A DNA stretch of 64,000 nt from Maylandia zebra. Taxonomy: Eukaryota > Chordata > Actinopteri > Cichliformes > Cichlidae. Below, piece by piece: positions 11,561-22,994 of the stretch. How positions within the stretch are numbered: the stretch's first letter is position 1; each line of letters begins with the position of its first letter. The DNA is taken from NCBI RefSeq assembly GCF_041146795.1, contig NC_135181.1, positions 565,501 through 629,500 on the forward strand, in the 5' to 3' direction. The notes below the pieces were generated by a model. That model saw only the letters and a list, made by a program, of their open reading frames with translations. It did not search any database and was not told the origin of the DNA. The translations under genes were made by a program, and so were the position numbers.

Positions 11561-12298
11561 CTTGACGACGGGGCCTTTTGGTGTCACACACACCAGCACA
11601 TTGTCAGGTTTCAGGTCCCGGTGGGTGATTCCCAGGCTATGTAGGAAGGCCACGGCGCTGCACAGCTGTTGCACCACGTTGTGGTTACGCTGAGCATCTG
11701 GGGGCCTGGAGAGCAGGTACTGATTCAAGTCTCCTCCATCACAGTACTCCATCACGAGCCACAGGGCCAAGCAGCGCAGCGGCGCAGTCTGCTCTTCCTC
11801 CCTCGGGGCCGGTCTCTTCCTGACTCTGCTCTGAGGCCTTTGAGGGGTTGTGGAATCAGATGCATTTGATTCATCCTTGTTATGGAGATGAGCTCTGGCC
11901 TGCACAGTGTTAGTCCTGTCCTGCAGTCTGAAGCCAGAGTTTGTCCTCCTGGTGTTAGACTGAGGATTGGTCCTTTCCTGACTTTGCTTTGCTGTGACCA
12001 CACTTCCTTTGAGCACGCTCTCAACCAGACGCAGGGGCAGTTTCCCTGGTTTTAAGGTCTTCAGGCTCCTGGACCCCGTCTGCAGGAGGCAGCTGTGCAG
12101 TGCAATGACATTGACGTGGTTCCTGGCTGTGGTTCTCATGGCCCACAGCTCTTGCAAGTAGAGTTCAATACACTCTGGGTTGCTGCAGGGCAGCCGCTTA
12201 ATAGCCACCTTCTGTCCAGTTTTGGCCATACGGCCCTCAAACACCACGCCGTAACTGCCTCGTCCCACCTCCCTCTCTAAGGTGTAGAGCTCCTCCAT
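11561..12298 (-). CDS. stk35l: STK35/PDIK1L-family Ser/Thr kinase, coding exon 1 (N-lobe to catalytic loop)
   Basis: First main coding exon (246 residues) of a three-exon kinase whose exons join in phase to about 425 aa. Seen: glycine loop GRGSYG at residues 12-17, the VAIK lysine at 34, a helix-C glutamate near 50, hinge-region LWLVMEYCDGG at 179-189 and the catalytic loop HRDLKPDN at 226-233. The exon ends at AAG|GTGGGC (11561). The start at 12298 puts six residues before LEREVG, like the short N-terminus of PDIK1L; an in-frame upstream exon is annotated separately. The spacing to the next motif and the phrase CDGGDLNQYLLSR fit the STK35/PDIK1L (CLIK1) family, which is nuclear and actin-associated in mammals. 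Odd: about 70 polar, low-complexity residues (about 105-175) sit between the N-lobe strands, absent in PDIK1L. All catalytic residues are present. The family call is firm; stk35-like versus pdik1-like is not settled. Confidence 0.88.
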
Positions 12299-12444
12299 CT
12301 CTCTCGGAAGCTGCTGTGTCTCCTGACAAACACAGATTAATGTTATACAATTAATATATATACACACCGTAAACAGCGCTTTAATATAGTAAGCAAGCGT
12401 TACATTTATCCATATCGTAGCTTATGACAGGAGAAAATACTAAC

Positions 12445-12600
12445 CTCAAGTTGACGTTCAGGTTCGTAACGAGTCAACATAATAAATCTTAAAATAAAGC
12501 TTAACTGAAGAACAATCATGAACCGTATATTACAGACAATAACGCTTCCGACTGACCGTATGAAGGTGGTAACCGACGGCGCGTTTAACATGGCGCAGTC
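12445..12600 (-). other. stk35l: Predicted 5' exon of the kinase gene (UTR, possibly coding)
   Basis: A donor CTTGAG|GTTAGT at 12445 and an acceptor TTTGTCAG at 12330-12323 define a 122-bp intron just upstream of the kinase start. The exon reads in frame into exon 1, so an ATG at 12480 would add MLTRYEPERQLEETQQLPRE before MEELYT; a further in-frame ATG lies at 12591. The 5' limit is a guess from the GC-rich region around 12590-12960. Whether translation begins at 12591, 12480 or 12298 cannot be decided from sequence alone. Confidence 0.45.
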
Positions 12601-12960
12601 TGTGGTTTAAAAGGGCATCGAAACATGAAGCTCTTCCTACTTTGATTTCCGACTTACCCGGAACACTTCAGCTTCTTTTATGAGCGACGGAACGCCTTGA
12701 ATCCTCCGTTTATTCAACTGGAGGCACTTTACACGAAACCATGTTCAACAAATACGAGTTTCTTTGTTGTTGTTTATGACACACACAGGAAACGCAGACG
12801 AAAACGTCACAAACTTCCGTGTCTAAGTTTCGGAACATCCCGCTCTGCCTATACACGCATCGTCATTGGCTAAGAAACCTCAGTACCGCGTTGTGATTGG
12901 TTGAGCGCCAAGTCCGAGACGTGTAATGTGATTCGAATTGTCCGAGCCCCGCCCACGTTG
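12601..12960 (-). promoter_or_regulatory. Probable promoter region of the kinase gene
   Basis: The stretch upstream of the predicted first exon has more CpGs than its surroundings and two ATTGG boxes (inverted CCAAT) near 12864 and 12896. No TATA box was seen at a convincing distance. The call is inferred from position and composition. Confidence 0.35.
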
Positions 12961-14375
12961 GAGTTCAGACAGGGAATTTGTTACGTCAAAAACGGACACC
13001 ATTATTTTGGTAAATAATGAAAACGAAGGCCCAGATGGAGCTTTTATTTGAACGAACAACAAAAGAATTTGTCTGTGTAAACGCAAAAAAATTCGGTTAG
13101 CAGTTACAAATAGCTCATTTAAATACGGTTCTGGTGTTCTTTGTGTTTGATCCAACAAAATCTGTAAACAGCAAACAAAGTCAGTGTGGGTAGAACTTAT
13201 CAGTATCAGTGTGGCAAAGTCGCATGCACAGAACTCACAAATGGACAAATGCACCATTTCAAAATGTTGTTGGGCATCGTTTAATGACTGAATCTCAATC
13301 TTTGAGAATGTCGAGAAGCTCGTCGGACGGTCTGCGGCTGCATTTCAGAAGCAACTTTAAAATAAATGAAATGCTGTTTTAGTCTGAAAATCGTTTCAGC
13401 CTCAAAGATTCACATGAACTCCAAAATCCCAAGTGTGACAGAGGTTATGTGACCGATTACAACATGGCATAAGTCATCATCACACAGGGTGTTGTCTAAA
13501 GCTTTATGCAGGTATGTTTTATTTAAACAGCAATCGCTAACATACACTAAACGTTTCCTGTGCAAAAGAATGATGTTCTGACAGCTGCTGCCCACAGAGT
13601 CACAGAATAAGAAAGATATCGATTTATTCTGAGTGAATAATAAATCAGATGTTATTAATGTCTATGCTCTGAGTCTGATTAGTAAATGATTGAGTAGAGG
13701 TAAAATGAATTCCCTCTGAGCTTTCAGAGGAACTTCATGAGTGAAGAAATGAAGCCAGCAGTCAGTCAGCTGCTTCTGGTGCAACAGGAAGGAAGGAGTC
13801 AGACAAACCTCAAAGTTTACTGAAGAAAACCATTCAGCATTCCAGGTCAGGCTTACAGAGTCTGTTACCCTGGTAACTGATTGGTAACTGACTGGAGCTC
13901 TTTCTGAACCAGAAAACCCAGAGTTTCCCTCCTTCCAGGATGAGCTAACTTCACTAAACCTGCTTCCTGGAATGAGGCCCTGCATATGTCCCAAAGGTTA
14001 AGCCCGGGTTTCCTGTAATACAAACGTGGTTTGTTTCTTATGGTAGTTCGTGCTGCGAGCCCAGCCCACCCTAGACCAGGTTATGCTATTGATTAGAAAT
14101 CAGCAGTTATAAAGTCACAACTGTATGACTTGTGACTGTATGTTTATATTATTTTAATATTATCAGAGCCTGACTTTTTCTCAGATGGTGATGATAAAAT
14201 GGTGATTAAAAATCTACAAAGAATAGAAAGAAATGTGCAAATACGAGAGCAGCTTAATGCTGCTGAAAATCATTCATCCTGGGATTTATTACACAGAGCA
14301 GTAAAACAAATATTTTAATTTCTGCACATTTTGTTATCGCTGAGTGTGCTCTCATGGCTTCTGTTTATGGTTGAA
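12961..14375. other. Intergenic sequence, nothing recognised
   Basis: Moderately AT-rich sequence upstream of the kinase gene. A minus-strand frame at 12880-13257 has no family features. I see no domain or repeat boundary. Confidence 0.4.
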
Positions 14376-14379
14376 AACG

Positions 14380-14860
14380 TTCACACCGAACGCGATGGAC
14401 GCGAATAAAACGCCCCAAACGCCCCTAATTTGACACGTGCACATTCGCGTCTCAACGCGTGTCCAAGAAAAATCCATCGCGCGTCAAAATATGATATTTT
14501 GACGCGCGTGAACCGGAAATGTGGGAGTTTCCATCTTTGCAAGATGGCAGCTGTCGAGCTAGCGCTTGAAGAGAGAGTCTCCCTTCTCTATTTACTGTGG
14601 AGAGCAGAGCAGCAGCGTAAAAGACGTCCTCGCCGTACCTGGGTCCATCAAGTCCTCCAGGCGCGTGAGCAGTTTAGTGAGTTTCACCATTTGCTCCAGG
14701 AGCTGCGCCTGGATGACGGCAGATTCCAGCGATATCATCGTCTGTCACCCGGCCAGTTTGAGGACCTGCTTTCCCGCGTCGGTCCCAGAATCGCCCGCCT
14801 AGACACCAATTACAGGCGCTCAATCCCACCTGCAGAGCGCCTGTCCGTCTGCCTGAGGTT
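14380..14860 (+). pseudogene. PIF/Harbinger transposase first exon, rest of the element lost
   Basis: From an ATG at 14545 the frame reads MAAVELALEERVSLLYLLWR... then HHLLQELRLDD, FQRYHRLSPGQFEDLLSRVG and IPPAERLSVCLR. This is the N-terminal region of HARBI1-like transposases, before the DDE domain. It ends at a good donor, CTGAG|GTTAGT near 14857, as these elements are spliced. Upstream, TTCACACCGAACGCGATGG resembles a Harbinger terminus. Downstream of 14900 no DDE exon is visible; unrelated repeats start at 15018. The remnant cannot encode a working transposase. The frame up to the donor is unbroken. Confidence 0.8.
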
Positions 14861-15017
14861 AGTAAAAGTGGTCAATACGGTAGTCCTTTATTGATACCTG
14901 TGCTAATATATGCTAAACCATCCATTTATACACTGCTAACATGGATGTGCTATGCTAACAGTGAATGCTGTCGGCGTTTTCAGGTTATTTAGAGCCCTGA
15001 AACTTAAGTTCTTAAAC

Positions 15018-15337
15018 CAGGGGTGTCATACATAAGGCCTGGGGGCCAGAATGAGCCCAGTGAAGACTCCAATCTGGCCCATTCCACAGCCTTAGAAAAT
15101 GTGAAGCAGATTTGGAAGTTTTAACTGTATTTTTACAAGTTGCTGTTGATAAAGACTGCCCACTCATTGCCATTCATACTACACCTATGAATTAATTAAC
15201 AGATAAACAGTTAAATGACAGGAAAGTTGCTGTTTGTTTGCTATTAGTACATCTATAGTAAATTAACAAAAACTATAATTTTATACATTTATTATGTAGG
15301 TTTACTGGTCTATGGCCCACCAGTTTAACATCCCCTG
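15018..15337. mobile_element. hAT-like MITE
   Basis: Starts CAGGGGTGTCATACATAAGG and ends TTTAACATCCCCTG, an inverted pair typical of fish hAT MITEs. No clear target duplication remains, in part because the next element is inserted at its right edge. Confidence 0.6.
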
Positions 15338-15340
15338 AGC

Positions 15341-16481
15341 CAGGGGTCTGCAACCTTTAGCACCCAAAGAGCCATTTGGAGCCAGTTTCCACGCAAAAGA
15401 AAACACTGGGATACTTTTTGACATCTAAAATGAAGATAACACTGTATATATTGTTTTTAACCTTTATGCTTTGTGTGAACAACTAAGGTGTGTTTCTTAT
15501 GAAATCCATGAAGTGCTACAGAGAAAATTACATTTTATTTATGTAATTAACACATTTTGATCTCTTAAAGAAATATAGCAAAAGGAAAGCTGAACTAAAA
15601 TGACCCAGCAAACAAAACCTGCTGTGAGCCGCCCCCCTCATATCGCCTTTGGGCTTTTGGAGCCTTGACCTGACTTTTAAAAAAAATAATTGGAAAAAAG
15701 TTCTATGCTGCTAAAAAAAAAAAAGAAAAATAGATATTTGCAAAATTCTGCCTAAATATGTATTTTACCTGGTTAATGGGTGTGGCGGGGCGTGGTCTGC
15801 AGCGCCGCTGCAGGGGAGGCGGACGCACCTGAGCGGCACCCGCAATCACGCCTCGCCGCCTTAACGTCTGTGCTCTCTCTGCTGTTGTTGGTATGTGTCG
15901 GGCTGTGAGCTGCAAAGCTACAGCCGGCTGTGTGCGCACAGCAACCGTGTGTGAAAAGTGGTCAATAAAGAGATGCTGAAAAGCCTGTTCATGCAAACAT
16001 CGTCGGGTCTGCCGTGATATGTTTACAACGGGACTTCTGCTCCTGAACCTCTGCGCACAGCGTCTGCAGGTCGGGGCTGTACGAAGTCACTTCATCGTTA
16101 CAGGACTGTAAGCTGTCGTCTGTGAGGCGTGAGCGTGTTTGTTTTTAACATAGTTCACGGTGGAGCTGCTGACATAATGTGGATCCGAAGATCCATAACT
16201 GGCCTACCTGGGGTTGAAAGTCTCGATAAATGAGGCAGAGGTGCACCGGCTTCCGCGAGTGTGACGCTTATTTTGAGCGATGAAAAAAATAATAGAATAT
16301 AATTTTATTTTTATATTTATTTAGGCCCTATCACAATAATCTTCCAATTTAGAAGTACAAGTTAAAAAAAAAAGAACATACATAATCAAATTACACTTCA
16401 GCTAAATACTTCTAAGTTATCTTCCCAAACCACGCGGAGCCGCACTATGAGGACTAAAGAGCCGCTTGTTGCCGACCCCTG
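15341..16481. mobile_element. hAT element, non-coding, with internal solo LTR
   Basis: Left end CAGGGGTCTGCAACCTTTAG, right end GCTTGTTGCCGACCCCTG. The flanks CCCTGAGC (15333-15340) and CCCTGAAC (16482-16489) match at 7 of 8. No transposase is readable. Confidence 0.7.
15781..16027 (+). repeat. Candidate solo LTR inside the hAT
   Basis: A GC-rich 247-bp block begins TGTGGCGGGG and ends GTTTACA, flanked by ATGGG and ACGGG (one mismatch over 5 bp). AATAAAG near 15964 could be the polyadenylation signal. No internal retroelement genes are adjacent. Identification is from structure only. Confidence 0.4.
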
Positions 16482-16489
16482 CCCTGAAC

Positions 16490-19239
16490 AGGTACTCTTT
16501 GTGTTTAGTAGCAATGTGAAGGAGACTTTGCAGCAGATTAGAGGATAACAGCATTTACGCATTTTCTGCATCACCAAGTCAATACAAGCATATTCCTGTG
16601 ACCATGTCATGTACCAGTTGTGCTTAATTCATTGGTTTTAGTAAGACAAACCTTAACAACTTGCACTTTTAAAACAAATTCCCCCAGCAGAGAATCTGCA
16701 ACGCACTTACATAAATTACAGAATTCTGATTAAGCTAGCTGTGTTTAGGATCTCCAAGTTCCCATTGCGATGTCACCAGTTAAAACAAGAGTCACTTTTG
16801 TGAGACAGAAAACTGATTTTAAGCTTGAGTAAGTCGTTGCTTCTTTGTACACCGCAGGTGTCTCGCTTTGAGCTTAACTTCCTGTCTCATTTATTGTACT
16901 GATTAGTTTCAGCTGTGTTCCTTTGCCCTCCTGTTTCCAGTGTCTACTGTTTCGTAGGTTTCCATCACAATGACTGCGTTTTCCTAGATGTGCCATCCGG
17001 TACTTTGGCTCTCTCTGGGACTATTTTGGGTTTCTGCTGTTTTTCCCTTCTACGTTTTGATACGTTGCCAGCTTGCATCTGCATTTACTATGACAGAAAC
17101 CTTTTCCCTCTTAGTGCTTTTAATTGCTCAGAGAGAGAATGAAAAGTAAAGCCTGACCGGAAGTGTTTTGCACCTATTTGTCAGTCCTTGCTTTTCAGTA
17201 CCGAAAGGCATTTTGTTAAAAAAATACAAACGTGATGGAAGTGCTGAGAATACATTACTAAAGAGAGGAATCTGAATAGTCTATTAGGACAGTTTTGTAA
17301 TCAACCTATTTAATTTGCCCAAAAAACAACAAAAGTGCCCCAAAAGTACCAAACTTCCCTTTTTGCTGCAGTTCCATTTAATCACAAAAGAGCCTGTGAA
17401 CAAAACACACACCTATACACTCTTGTAGAGTGAGTGGGTGCTACATCAGTATCGACTGTTTTTGGCGGAGGCATGGCAACTGTGGTGATGACAGATAACA
17501 GCAGGTGTGTGTGTGCATTTTGTTCTTTGGGGAGAATATAATAGGAAGCATAGTGATTCACTGCAATGAAGCACACAGTGAAAGAAAAGAGCAGCTCAGA
17601 AGTGCATGTGTATGCGATCCATAGCTTTTATCAGTGATGCCAATCATGAATACTCTTCATAACTTGAGCAAGTTGGAGTGAGTCACACTTCACTTCTGCC
17701 CTTTATTCTATTGTCATATGACTTGTTTTGTTACATAGCTGGATGAAGACACCGTACAGGGCGTGCTGAATCCACACAAAGCATCATGAATTCAATTTCC
17801 CAGCACATTCAATAATGCCAGGCATCCCCAAAAAGGTACTAATGAGTCTAATAAGAATTATAGTTTTAATCACCTCTGCTTTCACTCTAATGGAATTTCT
17901 GTGGGGGCTTTGCTTGCTAATTAAGCAGTCCACCAACCAGAGGGGCAAGAGTAATTATTTCCTTGATTGAGGTCAAAACCCTTGAATTTAATCCCGAGGT
18001 CTATCCCGAGCTTCCCCACATGAAGAGTAAACATCGGTAAACATCTTCTCAGCTTCCCGTACTCAATTTCACAGCCGTCACTCTGACAAATAATGGTTTC
18101 CCTCCTCCGTAAGCCAGCCTTTCATTGAAACGTCTGCCATCATCCTCATGTCTTTATTGCGTAAAGCAAATGTCTTTCTACTGGCACTGGGCTGATTGCA
18201 TATAGTGGCCGTGAGGAAAGAACACTTGCTTGGTTTCAAATACTCCTTTTGTAGCTGTGCAGGACTGAAACAAAGTGATCTGGATGGAGTTATGCAATGA
18301 GATAAATACAGACAAACAAATGAAATATGTCCTCGTGAATGCTTACGCCCCGAAATAAAAGTTTTCTGAGGATTTGGTGGTTGACACTGCACATTTTTCC
18401 TGAGCTGAGATGTAATTCTTCTTCCGCACAAAATTACGATGGCTTTTGGGGTGGAAATGCAATTCTTTTCCAGGCAAAAATTCATTTTCCGGCCTGCTGT
18501 TAATAACAATCAGTTGTGCCTTGACAGGTGAAAACCTCGAGTTGCCATAAACCACCCCAGAGTTCCCCCCTCCTTTGGTTTCACATCATTGAGTTTCATT
18601 GCAAAGGAGGACGGTAAAACACCTCCGCTGGATGAGATGAAAAAGGAAGGAGGAGCTTGACTTGAGATGAACGAGCCATACATCGGTCAGCTCTGGCCAC
18701 AGCTATCAGTGACGAAGCCAGACATTTTTGACAGGGGTGTCCAGGTGGAGACCATTATTTGTACTGGGGTGACAACGAGGTCATTTCTTTTTCCTCAAAT
18801 TGCTGTAGGTCAAAGTATTTTGGTTCAGACACGTGAAGCGTGGTACAGCCAAAAACTGCAGGTCCTCTAACGGCCACCTGAGGCTGGCTCCAAAAGTGTG
18901 TATTTGTAGACTTTGACCTTTCACCCTGGTGGGTGAAATGTTTCTCAGTGCTTCATGAAGTATGCTCACGCCACATTTTCTTTGTGCTTTTAGTGACTTT
19001 GGCCTGTGGTGGCCTTGGTTCTGTCTGTGAGAGTCTTTTGGGAGTTATTAACGCCATCTGCCCTTTTTAACACCGAATATTTCCCTCGGTGTTCGAAGAA
19101 GTCATCTGAACGTGCTCTTGTGCAGGAATTGAAAGTGAATGTTTGTCCTAATGAAAACAAATGCATTTTATGTGAACATTTATAAGCTCGGGTTGGGAGG
19201 TGATGATGATGTTTTGTTATTTTAAAAAAACAAAGTGTA
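16490..19239. other. Intergenic sequence, nothing recognised
   Basis: No coding exon, RNA gene or clear transposon terminus was found. The unusually low repeat density could hide conserved non-coding elements, but that needs alignment. Confidence 0.4.
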
Positions 19240-19880
19240 TTTATTTTGGCTGCGAACGACAACCTTCGGGAATAGAAGAATTATTGGACGTGGTTTCCTG
19301 GCACAGAGCTCACTATAATCCACAAACATCAGTAGGTTTGAGGTCAGGGCTTAAGGAAAACCATTCCAGAAGCTTCGTTTATGCCTGCTTTATCCAGGCC
19401 ATATCCAGTTTTGATGTGTGTTTGCGATCGCTGTCCTTTAGGAACAACTGTGTCTTCAGTTGTCTAGCTGGTGACTTGAGGTGAAGATTTCGGAGATTGT
19501 GCTCCTTCTTCATTATTCCAACCATCCTGTGCAGTGTACCAGCACCACTGACAGCAAACCAGCTGCAGAGCATGATGCTACCACCTCCATGCCTGACAGT
19601 TGGTAGCGTGTTCTTATGTTCGAAAGCCTCGAAACATACTTATTGTCATTGTGGCCAAATTGATTAATATTTGCTTGTGTGACTATAAAGCTTTTCTCAG
19701 GAAGGTCTTTGTCTTGTTCGTGTGGGCAGCTGTAAATGTCAGTCAAGCTTGAAGGTGTCAGTTCTGGAGCAGTGGCTTCTTCATGGCCAGCTCATTCCCT
19801 GGTGGTGTAAAACTTGATGTTAGTTTTTCCAGCAGTTTCCGGTGGATGGTGAGCCCTCGACTCTGTGTGGGGGGGTCAAC
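19240..19880 (-). pseudogene. Decayed Tc1/mariner transposase
   Basis: The minus strand contains HASMLCSWFAVSGAGTLHR-type sequence followed by GIMKKEHN, LHLKSPARQLK, DSDRKHTSKLDMAWIKQ, which matches the Tc1 transposase catalytic region (GGGSIMLWGCFA... DPKHTSKL...WIKQ). The frame is interrupted on both sides and no terminal repeats are evident. The AspAsp catalytic positions are not all preserved in one frame. It is a fossil copy. Confidence 0.75.
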
Positions 19881-22670
19881 AGTAAAAAGTAATTAAAGAT
19901 GCTGTACAATCATTGTGGAAAAAGAACAGTGCAAAGAAAACATTAAAAGCCCCAAATTATCACCACATTCATGCCCATGATGAGTGCATGTGGACATCAA
20001 TCAATCAATATCTCATTGCAACTCATCATAAAACAACCAACTGTTATTGCACTAATCACTCCCATATACTGTATTATACTGTACTGTATATAGCTTCAAT
20101 GCTAAGCTATGGCTGTTTCCACACCAATAACCAATTTCTAAGGAGGGTTATTTATGTTCCTAATCCTTGTTGTTTAATAAGTGATAAAATTGGTTTCTTT
20201 CAGTACTGGAGCTGACTTGGCTCTACTCCAAATCAGAAATACTGCATACATCACATCATCTGAGGAAATAATAGTATGTACAAATTAATAATTTATTTTG
20301 TAGACAATGTGAATAAAAAAAGAGCTTCAAAAAGCACAGCAGTGTACATGAGAGGACAAACACACCGCGTAAGATGAAATCCTATATCGCTTCATTTTAC
20401 TGGCTTCAAATTTCCAAATCAAAATCAATACATAGAAAAGACTTCTAAGGTTTTAATGTGATGTGGTGCCAAGCTTGGCCTTCTTTGTCATCAAGGTAAT
20501 CGCTGCTTCTTGGCCACCACAGGAGGCGTTTATGTGCACTGAACAGCTGGTGGATCACAACGATATCAATGACAGACAGACCCTGCAAAAGGCTGCTTGC
20601 TCTTCCAGGCTCCTTATCTCAGTCTAACCCAGGGCTCTGTCTATAGACCCAATTCATCCATCACTATCAGACCTCACACAGGTTCAGAGTCAGCCTTCAC
20701 ATTTTCAAAGGAAGCTGAGGCTAAGAGCAGCTCAACGTGAAAGGAAGTTCAGGTGTTGAACTTCAGAAAAAGAAGAAAAAAGTCATTTTCTTCAATGAAA
20801 TGTATTTATAGACAAAATTATTGTGTTCATAATCAGCTGCTACTGAACTCTAACATTTGGCCCCACTATTTAAAACAGCCCTGGGAATTTGTCTTACCAG
20901 TAGAAAACATAACATATAACCAGAATGAAGCACTAACAGTTACAGGATGGATTAACCTACCTGACTTTGGTGGCCCCTCCTCTGTCCATCAAAAGTCAGA
21001 GTTGGTGAAATATCTCAACAGCAATTTGATGGATTATCACAAAATATGCTTTGCACATTCATCATGGCCAGGTGATCACTGCTGTGAGAGTGGAACGTCC
21101 CATTATTTACTCTTTGCTAAAGACCGACATTGAGCCTGAACCTAAGTAATAATAATAATAACGGATTGCATTTATACAGCGCTTTTTGAGACCCTCAAAG
21201 CGCTTTACAATGCCACTATTCATTCACTCTCACATTCACACACTGGTGGAGGCAGCTACAGTTGCAGCCACAGCTGCCCTGGGGCAGACAGAAGCGAGGC
21301 TGCCATATCGGCCCCTCTGGCCTAAGTGCATTCAACAAGATGACTTTCATTACGGAGTAAACACAAACTCACAAAGTGATGCCTCACACAGGATATACAT
21401 ATATCTCATATTATTTCAGTTGATTTAGCCTGCACACAGTCTGTGCACATCTGCAAGCCACTTTGTAACCCACCTCTGCCCCAGCTCCTCCCACCTCCTG
21501 GGGTCTTGCTGGTGCTTCCCGTGCCTATACATCTGCCCATGGATGGGAGAGGAGAACCAAGAACACCTACACATTACTGCAAATGGAAACGTGAGTCTAG
21601 GAGCGGTCCTGTGTGAACCACAGTATTGATCCTGAGAATATATCCATCCTATCTTGTCTATAGCTAGCATAGCGATTAGCGATTATTGTTATTATTACAT
21701 CTTCTTGGCGCACAGTTTCCTGTCACTCTCTTTGAAGGCAGGGACTCAGACATGATTCAGTAACTTTCTATCCGACACCAGGATCAGATCAAAATTGGTT
21801 TGCTAGGCAAACATTTGCAAAACAAATGTCATTGTAATTTGCCACAGCTAAATGTCTTTATGTTAAACCATTACATGGTAAACATTATCAGCATTTCATG
21901 CACAGCATCACATTATTAGAATTCCCACTGGAACCATCTTCTTCTTCTTCTTCTTGGAAGTTAATATTTACTTCAAACCACCATTTTCTTTTTTCAAATT
22001 ACAGTGTGTGGGTCAGTTTAATGGGAGAGTAACTTAAACCTGTCACACCACACCCACCCAGTGGAGCTCCATGGACAATTTTAGTACAGCCAGTCACCTC
22101 TGGCCACATCGTCTGCTTCAGATCAGCCACAATATTGAATTTTCCCAGTTTCAGTCTTTTTATGTCATTGTTCTTCTTTCTGTCGACATCATTATCACCT
22201 TATCAAAACACACGACATAAATTAAAAGAGAAAAAAGAAAGCTCTCAGCACCGTGGGACAAACCTTCAACCCCCTGCTCCAGCCCCAAATATCTGCCATG
22301 ACTCATACCTGTCTCTAGGCCCTGATTGGCTGCACGCTCTGCCTGTCGACTGCCTTACCCTGGTCATTGTTCCATAAAATAATATACTGTTCAAGGCCCC
22401 ACTGCCACCAACAAAAGGCTTGTTATGTTACTCTTTTCCAGCTTAAACAACTTTATCGACCTGTGACCTTCTCCCTCCATCCGTGACGCTGCTTTTCTAA
22501 GTCATAGTCAAAAAATCATCCAAAGTGCCGTCGTCTCCCTGACCTCGGCAGGAAGCTGGTGTCGAGGCCGTGGGCTTTATGGACACCTTAGATATGGAGC
22601 TTCTGGATAAATCTTATGATGATGCATATTTTTAGAGCCTCATCAGTTGGCTCGATGAAGATGAAATTGG
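19881..22670. other. Intergenic sequence upstream of pnoc
   Basis: Apart from the repeat at 21155-21310, no gene or recognised structure. Frames here lack domain features. Confidence 0.4.
21155..21310 (+). repeat. Dispersed fish repeat (CGCTTTACA...TTCACACACTGGTG family)
   Basis: The words GCGCTTTACAATG, CATTCACACACTGGTGG and CCACAGCTGCCCTGGGGC recur in the same order at 51140-51265. They are part of a common retroposon-like fish repeat. Confidence 0.6.
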
Positions 22671-22894
22671 TGTCGTAGGCAATACCTCCTGCGTCAGCGC
22701 GGGCCAACCGTTTGTGTGTATGGCTGGGGGTTTGTGCGTAACTGAATGGGGGAATCCACCCCTTTCTCTAGCTCTCTACGGTGATGCGAGTGGTGATATA
22801 CAGGAGAAGGGAGGGAGGTGAGGGGGAACTGGAGGGCTGAGCCAGGAGGGAAGGGGTGTGCCATTATAAGAAGCCTCAGAGGAGGCATGCACTC
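22671..22894 (+). promoter_or_regulatory. pnoc: Predicted pnoc promoter: CRE-like enhancer and TATA box
   Basis: CGTAGG at 22674-22679 and CCTGCGTCAGC at 22688-22698 resemble the paired CRE-1/CRE-2 of the proenkephalin promoter (CGTAGG...CCTGCGTCAGC). A TATA box (TATAAG, 22865-22870) lies about 30 bp before the inferred transcription start near 22895. The element pair is therefore about 200 bp upstream, farther than in proenkephalin. This would predict cAMP and AP-1 responsiveness. Inference. Confidence 0.45.
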
Positions 22895-22994
22895 AGTTGT
22901 TGAAACCCCGAGCCTAAGGATACGAGCTGAGCCACCCAAACTCTGCAGTAGCCACAGAAGGCAAAGACTGTGAGAAACATCTTCACACATCCAG
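22895..22994 (+). other. pnoc: Predicted non-coding exon 1 of pnoc
   Basis: A leader of about 100 nt follows a TATA box at the right spacing and ends with a consensus donor, CATCCAG|GTAAGC (22994/22995). It has no productive ATG. PNOC genes in mammals have a non-coding first exon, which supports the assignment, but linkage across 14.9 kb to the exon at 37899 needs transcript data. Confidence 0.5.

Noticed and set aside
12880..13257. 125-codon minus frame upstream of the kinase
   Set aside because: No recognisable domain and it overlaps the presumed promoter.
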